Shown here piece after piece: positions 24,683-33,297 of a DNA stretch of 64,000 nucleotides. Source of the stretch: Microbacterium salsuginis (GTDB lineage Bacteria > Actinomycetota > Actinomycetes > Actinomycetales > Microbacteriaceae); contig NZ_JABACI010000002.1 of the NCBI RefSeq assembly GCF_012524205.1, forward strand, positions 558,001 through 622,000, written 5' to 3'. How positions within the stretch are numbered: the first letter of the stretch is position 1; each line of letters opens with the position of its first letter. A program made the translations under genes and the position numbers. Under the pieces are notes generated by a model. It made no database searches, was not told where the DNA came from, and saw only the letters and a program-made list of their open reading frames with translations.

Positions 24683-25426
24683 TCATGTGAGGGGACGGAT
24701 GCCGGCGCCGCCGTCGATCGGCACGGTCTGACCCGTGATCCACGCGGCGTCGTCCGACAGCAGGAACGCGACAGGTCCGGCGACATCGGCCGGCTCACCG
24801 AGCCGGCGGAGCGGATAGACGGCGGATGCCTCCTCCTCGTGGCCCTCGTACAGCGCCCGCGCGAAGACGGTCTTGACCACGGCCGGCGCCACCGCGTTCA
24901 CCCGGATGCCCGGCGCCAGCTCATACGCGAGCTGCATCGTGAGGTTCACGAGCGCCGCCTTCGAGATGCCGTAGAACGCGATGCCGGGGCTCGCGCCGAG
25001 TCCGGCGACCGAGGCGATGTTCACAACCGAGCGCGAGAGGCCCGCGGCGAGCGCCGCGCGCGTCCACTCGAGCGCCGCGACCACGTTGACCTCGAGGATC
25101 TTGCGGGCGGCGTCCGCGTCGATCTCGGTCAGCGGCCCGTAGACAGGGTTGATGCCGGTGTTGTTGACCAGGTGGTCCAGGCGCCCGTGGCGCTCGGCGA
25201 TGTGCGCGAAGACGGCGGCACGCCGCTCCGCGTCGTCGGCGCGGCCGGAGACGGCGGATGCCGAGGGCCCGAGTTCGGCCACGGCAGAGTCGAGCGCGTC
25301 CTGCTTGCGCCCGGTGATGACGACCGAGCCGCCTTCGTCGACGAGGCGCCGCGCGATCGCGAACCCGATGCCCCGGCTCGCGCCCGTGACGAGCGAGACG
25401 GTGCCGTCGAATCTACCCAGGGTCAT
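24683..25426 (-). CDS. SDR family oxidoreductase, FabG-like
   Basis: A 247-residue SDR: VTGASRGIGFAIARRL, NNTGINPVYG, Ser in NIASVAGLG, and FYGISKAALVNLT with Tyr/Lys. It matches 3-ketoacyl reductase-type enzymes. The ATG is preceded by AAGGAGG at ideal distance; upstream in-frame sequence would cross operator site D. The gene is read toward the TetR gene on the same strand, 21 bp away. Confidence 0.9.
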   Translation of the reverse strand: MTLGRFDGTVSLVTGASRGIGFAIARRLVDEGGSVVITGRKQDALDSAVAELGPSASAVSGRADDAERRAAVFAHIAERHGRLDHLVNNTGINPVYGPLTEIDADAARKILEVNVVAALEWTRAALAAGLSRSVVNIASVAGLGASPGIAFYGISKAALVNLTMQLAYELAPGIRVNAVAPAVVKTVFARALYEGHEEEASAVYPLRRLGEPADVAGPVAFLLSDDAAWITGQTVPIDGGAGIRPLT

Positions 25427-25443
25427 GACGCCTCCTTGCGTGA

Positions 25444-25463
25444 CATACCGGCTGGTCGGTTTT
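25444..25463. promoter_or_regulatory. TetR-type operator (site D)
   Basis: CATACCG, six bases, CGGTTTT on the top strand, 18 bp before the SDR start. TACGGT just upstream on the bottom strand can be its -10 box, so the operator would lie over the transcription start. Confidence 0.6.
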
Positions 25464-25510
25464 CCACCGTAGCAGACCGCGAGCGGCATCCGTCACCGTC
25501 CTCTTGCGGA

Positions 25511-25630
25511 CGATCCGGAACCCGGAGAATCGCCCGCTCTCCGGACCCGCGCGCCGTCGACGCTCCGGAAACCCTCCCGAACTCCGGTTTCCGGATCCGG
25601 CAACGGCCGCGCTCCCGTTTCCGGATCCGG
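25511..25630. repeat. Intergenic CCGGAAACCGG palindromic element, copy 3
   Basis: A 90-bp copy (GATCCGGAACCCGGAGAAT to CTCCGGTTTCCGGATCCGG) with an additional right-end half repeated at 25611-25630. It fills most of the 345-bp gap between the divergent SDR and acyl-CoA dehydrogenase genes; the rest holds operator site D and an ATTGAGTTTCAGTAGACTC stretch that may be part of the dehydrogenase promoter. Confidence 0.75.
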
Positions 25631-25771
25631 CTAAGCGAGCTTCGGCCCGTCGCCGCACCACACCCCGTGGGGCCGGACCATCCCAGCCGTGAGACTGAGT
25701 CCTATGGAGCGCGGCATTGAGTTTCAGTAGACTCGGGATGCCGCATCCGCATCGCCGTCAGGAGTCCGAAC

Positions 25772-27004
25772 ATGACCGCCTTCCAGCCCCGCCCCGGTCA
25801 GAGCGTCCAGGGCTACGACGTCACCGCACGACTCGGCACGGACTACTACGCGGTGTTCGCCGACATCCCGGCCGCCGACCGCGAGGTGTGGGAACGCGCG
25901 CAGGCGTACGTCGACGAGGTGGGCACGCGGATGCAGGATGCCTGGGACCGGGCGGAGTATCCACTCGAGCTCGCGATGCGCATGGGCGAGCGGGAGCTCT
26001 TCAACGACGGCATCGACCACCCCGCGCTCACGCGCTTCTCGCCGCTGGCGGCGGGGCTGGTCAACATGGAGGTCTCGCGCGGCGACGGCTCGCTGGGCAC
26101 GGTGATCGCGGTACAGGGCGGGCTCGCGTTGCGCACCCTGGCACTCTTCGGCAGCCCCGAGCAGCAGGAGCGCTGGCTCGCGCCCGTCGCGCGCGGCGAG
26201 GTCGCGGCATCCTTCGCCCTCACCGAGCCCGACCACGGTTCCGACTCGGTCTCGCTCGAGACGACCGCGCGCCGGGACGGCCAGGAGTGGGTGCTCGACG
26301 GGGCGAAGAAGTGGATCGGCAACGGCGCGTCCGGCGGCGTCACCTTCGTATGGGCGCGCGTCGACGACCCCGAGAGCGAGCACCACGGCGCGGTCCGGTG
26401 CTTCCTGGTCGAGCAGGAGACACCCGGGTACGTCGGCACCGTGATCACCGGCAAGGCGTCGCTGCGCGGCATCCATCAGGCCCACATCGTCCTCGACGGC
26501 GTGCGCGTGCCGTTCGATGCCGTACTGCCCGGCACGAAGACCTTCAAGGATGCCTCGACCGTCCTGTACTCGACGCGCTCGGGGGTCGCGTGGTCGGCAC
26601 TGGGTCACGCCACCGCCTGCTACGAGGCGTCGCTCGCGTACGCGCAGCAGCGCGTGCAGTTCGGCAAGCCGCTGGCGAAGTTCCAGATGGTGCAGGAGCG
26701 GCTCACGCAGATGCTCGACGAGCTGACCGCGATGCAGCTGTACTGCCGGTGGATGGCCGACCTCGAGACGCGCGGCGAGCTGCGACCGACGCAGGCCTCG
26801 CTCGCGAAGTATCACAACACCCGGGCGGCGCGCCGGATCGCCTCGACGGCCCGTGATCTGCTGGGCGGCAACGGCATCCTGCTCGAGAACGGCGTCATGC
26901 AGCACATGGCCGACATCGAGGCGATCCACACATATGAGGGCACCGAGAGCGTGCAGGCGCTGCTCATCGGCCGTGACATCGCCGGGATGGGCGCGTTCGC
27001 ATAG
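25772..27004 (+). CDS. Acyl-CoA dehydrogenase, glutaryl-CoA dehydrogenase-like
   Basis: FAD acyl-CoA dehydrogenase of 410 residues. FALTEPDHGSDSVSLE, WVLDGAKKWIGNGASGG, ARRIASTARDLLGGNGILLE and TYEGTESVQALLIGRDIAG are typical, with the likely catalytic Glu in TYEGT. It shares the overall plan of the protein encoded at 8211-9458. It lies alone on this strand, divergent from an SDR gene. Substrate unknown. Confidence 0.9.
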   Translation: MTAFQPRPGQSVQGYDVTARLGTDYYAVFADIPAADREVWERAQAYVDEVGTRMQDAWDRAEYPLELAMRMGERELFNDGIDHPALTRFSPLAAGLVNMEVSRGDGSLGTVIAVQGGLALRTLALFGSPEQQERWLAPVARGEVAASFALTEPDHGSDSVSLETTARRDGQEWVLDGAKKWIGNGASGGVTFVWARVDDPESEHHGAVRCFLVEQETPGYVGTVITGKASLRGIHQAHIVLDGVRVPFDAVLPGTKTFKDASTVLYSTRSGVAWSALGHATACYEASLAYAQQRVQFGKPLAKFQMVQERLTQMLDELTAMQLYCRWMADLETRGELRPTQASLAKYHNTRAARRIASTARDLLGGNGILLENGVMQHMADIEAIHTYEGTESVQALLIGRDIAGMGAFA

Positions 27005-27066
27005 CGGGTCGGCGCGGGCTCGGCAAGCCGTCCGGCAACGCCGGAGCCGCCGGTTAGCCTCGGCAC

Positions 27067-28218
27067 ATGGGACTGTTCAGCAACGAGCCGAAGACGGTGC
27101 GCCTGGAGTCGCAGGACGCCGAGCTGAAGGCGACCCGGGCGCCGTGGAGCCTGTGGGCCGACGGGTTCGGCATGCTCAGCATCCGTTCGATCCAGATCAT
27201 CGTCGTCGTCACGGTGGTCGCGGCGATCATCTTCGCGATCCAGCAGCTGACCCTCGTGACGATCCCGCTCGTGATCGCCCTGATCCTCGCGTGCGCCTTC
27301 GCGCCGGTGATGGGATGGATGCGGCGGCGCGGGGTTCCGCCGCTGCTGGCCACGGTGCTCTCGCTGCTGGCGATCGTGCTGCTGCTGACCGGGATCGGCT
27401 GGCTCATCGTGGCCGCCGTCCGCGACCAGTGGGAGGAGCTGTACACCGAGGCGGAGCGCGGGATCCAGGAGGTGATCGCGTGGGTGCAGACACTGCCGTT
27501 CGCGCCCACACAGGAGCAGCTGGATGAGTGGCTGGCCGCGCTCACCGACTTCGTCACGAGCGCGCAGTTCGGCTCGGGCGCGCTGGCCGGGGTCGGCGCG
27601 GTCGCGAACTTCGTGACGGGCTTCGTGCTGATGGTCACGATCCTGTTCTTCTTCCTCAAGGACGGCCCGCAGATGTGGGAATTCCTGCTGCGCCCGTTCC
27701 GCGGCCAGCACTACGTGCGCGCCCGCCGCATCGGCGACAAGACGGTCGGCGTGCTCGGCTCGTATGTGCGCGGCACCGCGACCGTCGCCGCGGTCGACGC
27801 GATCGGCATCCTGATCGGTCTGCTCATCCTGCAGGTGCCGCTGGCGTTCCCGCTCGCGGTGCTGGTGTTCCTGCTCGCCTTCATCCCGATCGTCGGCGCG
27901 ACGGTCGCGGGCATCGTCGCGGCGCTCGTGGCGCTCGTCGCCAACGACTGGGTCAACGCCCTGTTCGTGGTCGGCGTGGTCGTCCTGGTGAACCAGCTCG
28001 AGGGCAACTTCCTGCAGCCGGTGCTCATGGGCCGCTCGATGAAGCTGCACGCCTTCGTCATCTTGGTCGCCCTGACCATCGGCACGGTGCTGGGCGGCAT
28101 CGTGGGCGCCGTGCTCGCGGTGCCGATCGCCGCCGCCGCGTGGGGCGCGATCCAGGTGTGGGACGGCCCCGATCTGCCGGCCCGATGGGCGCGGCCTAAG
28201 CATCCGATCGAGGCCTGA
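27067..28218 (+). CDS. AI-2E family transporter (PerM-like)
   Basis: Membrane protein of 383 residues with about seven to eight hydrophobic segments, of the AI-2E/PerM exporter family. Segments include SIQIIVVVTVVAAIIFAI, IPLVIALILACAFAPVMGW, LMVTILFFFLKDGP, and the family block VLVNQLEGNFLQPVLMGRS followed by LHAFVILVALTIG. Members export small molecules or ions by an uncertain mechanism; no autoinducer role can be inferred. Confidence 0.9.
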   Translation: MGLFSNEPKTVRLESQDAELKATRAPWSLWADGFGMLSIRSIQIIVVVTVVAAIIFAIQQLTLVTIPLVIALILACAFAPVMGWMRRRGVPPLLATVLSLLAIVLLLTGIGWLIVAAVRDQWEELYTEAERGIQEVIAWVQTLPFAPTQEQLDEWLAALTDFVTSAQFGSGALAGVGAVANFVTGFVLMVTILFFFLKDGPQMWEFLLRPFRGQHYVRARRIGDKTVGVLGSYVRGTATVAAVDAIGILIGLLILQVPLAFPLAVLVFLLAFIPIVGATVAGIVAALVALVANDWVNALFVVGVVVLVNQLEGNFLQPVLMGRSMKLHAFVILVALTIGTVLGGIVGAVLAVPIAAAAWGAIQVWDGPDLPARWARPKHPIEA

Positions 28219-28359
28219 CCCGCGGCATCCGTCCGGCCACGGCCAGGAATAGGGAGGTCGCGCGCCCGAGATAGGGCATTCGTCCGATGAGGGGATGGCG
28301 CCTCAGCGACGAGAGTCGAACTGCACGGAATCACCGGGTTCCGAGGCAGGAGACCGATC

Positions 28360-28551
28360 ATGGATGCCACCACCTTCGCCGTCATGCGACTGGCCGAGCA
28401 CCGCTTCGCCGACCTCGAGCGCGACAACCGTCATCGCCGCGCTCACGCCGAGCGCCGGGCCGCGCTTGCCGAGCGCCGCGCCGCCGACGCTGCCGAGGCC
28501 CCCGCGCGCAACGCGGCGACCGACCTCGCACTCGCCGGCCCCTCGTCGTGA
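28360..28551 (+). CDS. Small charged hypothetical protein
   Basis: A 63-residue protein that is Arg- and Ala-rich, mostly helical in appearance (RHRRAHAERRAALAERRAAD), with no recognised domain. An AGGAGA ribosome site precedes the ATG at good distance, and it lies 49 bp before the LuxR-type gene on the same strand. That supports a real gene, but codon statistics alone would not decide it. Confidence 0.55.
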   Translation: MDATTFAVMRLAEHRFADLERDNRHRRAHAERRAALAERRAADAAEAPARNAATDLALAGPSS

Positions 28552-28600
28552 CGGATGCCACCGGCCGCCCCTCCCCCGTGTCGCACGGAGGTGCGAGCAT

Positions 28601-31501
28601 ATGAACATGCCCGCCCTCGCGTCGACGCCTCGCATGGTGGGGCGCCGGGCCGAGCTCGACACCCTGCTGGCGGCGCTCGACGACGGCGTGGCCGGCCGGC
28701 CGGGCACCGTGGTCGTGCGGGGTGAAGCGGGCATCGGCAAGACGCGGCTCGTACAGGAGTTCCTCGCCCAGGCGACCGAGCGCAGCGGCGAGCTGCCCGT
28801 CACGGTCGCCGTCGGGCAATGCGTCGATCTGGGCCCGATCGGCGCCCCGTTCGGCCCGATCCGCCGGGTGCTGCGCGATCTGCACGCCGCGGTCGGCACG
28901 GAGGAGCTGCGCACCGCGGCCGGTTCGGTCGCCGTCATCGCGAGCCTGGCCGCGCTCGTGCCCGGCATCGCCGCCGAGCACCCCGACAGCGACGATCCGG
29001 CTGGCGAGTTCGCAGAAGCGATCGAGGTGCTCCTCGAGCAGCTGTCGCAGGAGCGCCACATCCTCGTGGTGATCGAAGACCTGCAGTGGGCGGATGCCTC
29101 CACCATGGCTCTGCTCAAGACCCTCGCCAGTACGCTCCGGGGCCGGCACCTCACGATCGTGGCCACCTATCGCTCCGATGACATCGACCGCTTCCACCCG
29201 CTCCGCCCGGTGCTCGCCGAGCTCGATCGCACCCGCTCCGTCGTCCGCGTCGACGTCGAGCGCCTGAGTCCCGAAGAGGTCGCCGAGCAGGTCGCACAGC
29301 TGGCTCCCGACCTGGACCCCCGCCTCATCGAGGATCTCGCTGAGCGCAGCGGCGGCATCCCGTTCCTCGTCGAGGAGCTCGTCGATCTCGGTGACCGCGG
29401 ACTGCCCGACACGCTGCGCGAGCTCGTGCTCGCCCGCTACGCCCGCCTGGGTGACGCCGCCCAGCAGACCGTGCGCACGATGGCGGCAGGCGGCATGCAC
29501 GTCGACCACGAGGTGCTGGCGGCGGTGTCGCCCCTCGACGATCGCGCCCTCGACCAGGCGGTCCGCGAGGCGATCGACGCGCGCGTGATCCTCGCCGACG
29601 GCGCCGGGTACTCCTTCCGCCACGCGCTGACGCGCGAAGCGGTCGAGAACGACATGCTGCCCAGCGAACGCGTGCGCACGCACCGGCGCTACGCCGAGTT
29701 CCTGCGCGACCGCCACACCGACTCTCCGGATGAGGCCTCCGCCATCGCCGAGCACTGGCTCGCGGCCCGCGACCTGCCGGCCGCCTTCGACGCCACCGTC
29801 GCTGCGCTGCAGCAGTCCCGCGCCCGCTACTCCCCGGCCACATCGGTGAAGCTGGCCGAGCGCCTCACCGAGCTGTGGGATCAGGTTCCGGATGCCGCGA
29901 CCCGCGCCGGCACCACGCTCCCCGAACTGCACCTCGGCGCCGCCGAGGGGTGGCACGACCTCGGTGACGCCGAGCGCGCCTTGCGGTCGGCGAACGAGGG
30001 GCTGGCGGTGTGCCCCGACGACGCCTTCACACGCGCGGCCCTGCTGCGCCTGCGGTTCGTCGAGGTGTTCAACTTCGAGCACCGCAATCAGACCGAAGAC
30101 CTCCATGCGGCCATCGAGCTGCTCGACGGTCTGGACGACGAGCGAGCGCTCGCGCTGCTGTCCCGCGTCTACACGAACCTCGCGATCGGCGACCACGGCG
30201 CCTCGGCGCAGCAGAACGCCCAGCGGGCGATCGCCCTGGCAGAGCAGGCAGGCGACGACGCCGCGCTCGGCGTCGCGCTCACGGTGGAGTCCTGGCGAAT
30301 CTCCGACGACGAGACCGACGAGCCGCGGGCGCTCGCTCCGGTCCAGCGCGCGGCCGCGCTGCCTCTCGATCCTGCGCTGCGTTCCTACGCCGGGACCGCG
30401 CTGATCGATCTGCTCGTGCAGCTCGGCCGTTTCGACGAGGCGGCGATCGTGGGCGAGCAGCGCTACGCCGACGCGGTCAGAGCAGGGATCGAACGCGGGT
30501 CCGGGGCATCCGTCGCCTACTCTCTCGCGCGGGCGCTGTTCAGTATGGGGCGTGCCGACGATGCCCTGCGCTACGCCCGCCGCGCCCGCCGCCTGACCAG
30601 CCCGACGGGTCGGGGATCGGTGGTGCGGCTCATTGCGAGCCATCTCAGCTGGGACGACCAGCCCGCAGCGCGCGACGAGCTGCTCACCGCCGACGCGGCG
30701 ATGATCGACGAGTCGCTGCGCACGCATCCGAAGAAGCGCTCGTCATGGATGACCGAACGTGCCGAGGCGTGCGCGAGCATCCGCGGGGTGACGCCGGCAC
30801 CGGTCGCCGAGCGCGAGGCGGCGCTCGCGGGCGCGCTCGACGTCGTGGCGGGCGACGCGCCGCCGGCGCTCCGCCGCCACGCGGCCGTCGCCGCCGCGAT
30901 GCTCCTCGCGTTGAGCAACCCCGGCGACGGGCGGGCGAAGCAGCTGAAGGCGGTGGTCGACGCGTGGCCCGACCGCGGGGTCGCCCCGGTCATGGCGGGA
31001 CTCGTGCATGCGCTGCTCGGCGACGCCGACCCGGACGCCCTGGCGGATCGCATCGAGCGGTGGCGCGGGGTGGTGGCGCAGCTCGAGGAGGGCACCACGT
31101 TGGTGTGGCACCGCCACGTCGCGCGCTGCCGGCTCGCCGCCGCGCTGCTCGAGCACGGGGATCGCGACGAGGCTGCCGCGCTGCTGGCGCGCGTCGAGGC
31201 CGAGGCGCCCGGGCACGGCGTGGCGCGCGTGGGGCGGTGGGCCACGGAGCTCGCGGCCCACGCGGGGCTCGGGCCCGACGCGGAGATGCCAGGCGGTTCC
31301 GACCTCGCCGCGACGCTCACGCCGCGGGAGCGGCAGGTGCTCGAGCTGATCGCCGAGGGTCTGACGAACCCGCAGATCGGCCGGCGGCTGTTCATCAGCC
31401 CCAAGACGGCCTCGGTGCACGTCTCGGCGATCCTCGCGAAGATCGGCGCCTCCAACCGCGCCGAAGCCGCCGCGCTGTACACCGCCGCGCTCGCGCCCTG
31501 A
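28601..31501 (+). CDS. LuxR family regulator with AAA ATPase domain (LAL type)
   Basis: A 966-residue regulator. Residues about 10-300 are an AAA-type ATPase: Walker A VRGEAGIGKTRLVQEFL, Walker B ILVVIEDLQWAD. The centre (about 400-880) is helical and repeat-like, as in TPR-type sensor regions. Residues about 900-960 are a LuxR HTH: LTPRERQVLELIAEGL, then IGRRLFISPKTASVHVSAIL. Such proteins activate target genes after binding ATP and a ligand. The ATG was chosen for CGGAGG 8 bases upstream. No obvious target operon is adjacent. Confidence 0.9.
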   Translation: MNMPALASTPRMVGRRAELDTLLAALDDGVAGRPGTVVVRGEAGIGKTRLVQEFLAQATERSGELPVTVAVGQCVDLGPIGAPFGPIRRVLRDLHAAVGTEELRTAAGSVAVIASLAALVPGIAAEHPDSDDPAGEFAEAIEVLLEQLSQERHILVVIEDLQWADASTMALLKTLASTLRGRHLTIVATYRSDDIDRFHPLRPVLAELDRTRSVVRVDVERLSPEEVAEQVAQLAPDLDPRLIEDLAERSGGIPFLVEELVDLGDRGLPDTLRELVLARYARLGDAAQQTVRTMAAGGMHVDHEVLAAVSPLDDRALDQAVREAIDARVILADGAGYSFRHALTREAVENDMLPSERVRTHRRYAEFLRDRHTDSPDEASAIAEHWLAARDLPAAFDATVAALQQSRARYSPATSVKLAERLTELWDQVPDAATRAGTTLPELHLGAAEGWHDLGDAERALRSANEGLAVCPDDAFTRAALLRLRFVEVFNFEHRNQTEDLHAAIELLDGLDDERALALLSRVYTNLAIGDHGASAQQNAQRAIALAEQAGDDAALGVALTVESWRISDDETDEPRALAPVQRAAALPLDPALRSYAGTALIDLLVQLGRFDEAAIVGEQRYADAVRAGIERGSGASVAYSLARALFSMGRADDALRYARRARRLTSPTGRGSVVRLIASHLSWDDQPAARDELLTADAAMIDESLRTHPKKRSSWMTERAEACASIRGVTPAPVAEREAALAGALDVVAGDAPPALRRHAAVAAAMLLALSNPGDGRAKQLKAVVDAWPDRGVAPVMAGLVHALLGDADPDALADRIERWRGVVAQLEEGTTLVWHRHVARCRLAAALLEHGDRDEAAALLARVEAEAPGHGVARVGRWATELAAHAGLGPDAEMPGGSDLAATLTPRERQVLELIAEGLTNPQIGRRLFISPKTASVHVSAILAKIGASNRAEAAALYTAALAP

Positions 31502-31657
31502 CCGGCCCAGCCTGCCTCGCGAGGGGCGGTGCCCGCGGCGTCCGTCCCCCTTGCCGCCGCCCTCGCCCCTCACCGGCCCGGAATCCGACCGCCCGCCCAA
31601 CCGCGCAGGCGTGAGCGAGGCCTCGCGGGTGTCGGGGCGCCACGGCAGGATGGACCC

Positions 31658-32704
31658 ATGCCGTACGAGATCCCCGCGCCGATGCTGGCGAAGTCCGTGC
31701 CCGATGTGCCCGACCCGGCGAAGGTGCCGGGAGGTCTCAGCTACGAGCCGAAGTGGGACGGATTCCGCGCCCTGATCTCGTGGGACGGCGAGAACGTCGA
31801 GATCGGCTCACGCGGCGCCAAGCCGCTGACGCGCTACTTCCCCGAGCTGGTCGAGGCCTTCGCGCGGCTTCTGCCCGAGCCGTGCCTGCTCGACGGCGAG
31901 ATCGTCGTGCCGATCCAGCGCGACGGGCGACGCCGGCTGGACTGGGAGTCGCTGTCGCAGCGCATCCACCCCGCGGCATCCCGCGTCAACATGCTCGCCG
32001 AGCAGACGCCGGCGATGTTCATCGCGTTCGATCTGCTGGCCGTCGGTGACCGCGACCTGCAGTCCGAACGCTTCGCAGTGCGTCGGGCCGCACTCGTCGA
32101 CCTGCTGCGCGATGTGCCCGACCCCATCCACGTGACCCGCACCACCGACGACGCCGATCTGGCGCGCCGCTGGCTCGCCGAGTTCGAGGGTGCCGGGCTC
32201 GACGGGGTCGTGGCGAAGCCGCTCGAGCAGCCGTACGCGCCGGGCAAGCGCACGATGTTCAAGATCAAGCACGCACGGACGGCCGATGTCGTGGCGCTGG
32301 GCTATCGCATCCACAAGTCGGGCGAGGGCGTCGGGTCGCTGCTGGTCGGGCTGTACGGCGAAGACGGCACGCTCTATCCGGTCGGCGGGGTCGCCGCATG
32401 GAGCAACGCCCGCAGGCTGGAGCTGATCGACGAGCTCGCGCCGCTCGTCGAGCGCGACGCCGAGGGCGAGGCTGTGCGCGGTGAGGGCGAGAAGTCCCGG
32501 TTCCAGGCCGGGCGTGCCGACTCGTCGTTCGTGCGGCTGCGCCCCGAGCGCGTGCTCGAGGTGCGCTACGACCAGCTCGAGGGGTGGCGCTTCCGGCACA
32601 CGGTGCAGTTCGAGCGGTGGCGCCCCGACCGCGACCCACGCTCGTGCACGTACGAGCAGCTCGAGGTGGTCGCCGCGTACGACCTCGCCGAGGTGCTGGT
32701 CTGA
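31658..32704 (+). CDS. ligC: ATP-dependent DNA ligase, LigC-type
   Basis: ATP-dependent ligase of 348 residues. Motif I with the AMP-accepting Lys32 is EPKWDGFRA. Motif IIIa-like MFIAFDLLAVGD, motif IV GLDGVVAKPL and motif V MFKIKHARTADVV follow, then an OB-fold part. No polymerase or nuclease domain is attached. It faces a LigD-type polymerase gene across a short F420-reductase gene, so the window has separate ligase and polymerase parts of an end-joining or gap-repair system. Ku is not in the window. Confidence 0.88.
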   Translation: MPYEIPAPMLAKSVPDVPDPAKVPGGLSYEPKWDGFRALISWDGENVEIGSRGAKPLTRYFPELVEAFARLLPEPCLLDGEIVVPIQRDGRRRLDWESLSQRIHPAASRVNMLAEQTPAMFIAFDLLAVGDRDLQSERFAVRRAALVDLLRDVPDPIHVTRTTDDADLARRWLAEFEGAGLDGVVAKPLEQPYAPGKRTMFKIKHARTADVVALGYRIHKSGEGVGSLLVGLYGEDGTLYPVGGVAAWSNARRLELIDELAPLVERDAEGEAVRGEGEKSRFQAGRADSSFVRLRPERVLEVRYDQLEGWRFRHTVQFERWRPDRDPRSCTYEQLEVVAAYDLAEVLV

Positions 32705-32736
32705 GGATGACGGATGCCGTGTCCCACACCCCCGTT

Positions 32737-32772
32737 CGTTGAGCGAGGGAGCGCAGCGACTGAGACGAAACG
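32737..32772. repeat. CGTTGAGCGAG repeat, degenerate copy
   Basis: CGTTGAGCGAGGGAGCGCAG with the trailing GAGACGAAACG, between convergent genes. It is a diverged member of the family found at 56301-56420 and 58321-58356. Confidence 0.6.
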
Positions 32773-32799
32773 CTCTGACCCGCGAACAAGCCCGGGGCG

Positions 32800-33297
32800 T
32801 CAGTCCCTCGGCGGCGTGAACTCCACGATCGGAATGTGCGCGTCGCCGCCCGCGGCGATGTCCATCGCGCTGCTGAGGTGATGCCACGCCTCCGGATGCG
32901 CGATCGCATACCGGCGCAGCACCGCCGCGGACTCCTCTTTGCCGAGCAGCCGCACCGCGGCGCGCACGCGCCGGGCGCCTCCGGTGCTGAGGTACGCGAC
33001 GCCGTTCGCACGCAGGTTGCGGTACCACTGCGCCTTCTCGCCGAATCCGGATGCCACGCGCACGACGTTGCGCTCCCGCTCCACCACCTCCACCACCACG
33101 AAACGCCGCTCGTGTGAGACGCGTCCGAAGTGCTCGATCATGACGAGGCGCCGCCCGAGCATCCAGCCGAGCCCCGCGCGATACAGCGGAATCGGCATCC
33201 GCATCAGCCACCGCACCTTGAGGGCGCGGGCCGCCAGCCGGTCGAGGAAGCCGGGGCCGCGCGTGGCCTGCGTCGGATCGGTGAGCGCCTCGGTCAT
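32800..33297 (-). CDS. Deazaflavin (F420)-dependent nitroreductase-family protein
   Basis: A 165-residue protein of the Ddn/F420H2-dependent quinone reductase family. GRVSHERRFVVVEVVERE takes the place of the usual GRKSG loop and SGFGEKAQWYRNLRANG is the family's binding motif. It probably uses reduced F420 to reduce quinones or nitro compounds. The ATG overlaps the stop of the polymerase gene as ATGA, so translation is coupled. Confidence 0.82.
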   Translation of the reverse strand: MTEALTDPTQATRGPGFLDRLAARALKVRWLMRMPIPLYRAGLGWMLGRRLVMIEHFGRVSHERRFVVVEVVERERNVVRVASGFGEKAQWYRNLRANGVAYLSTGGARRVRAAVRLLGKEESAAVLRRYAIAHPEAWHHLSSAMDIAAGGDAHIPIVEFTPPRD

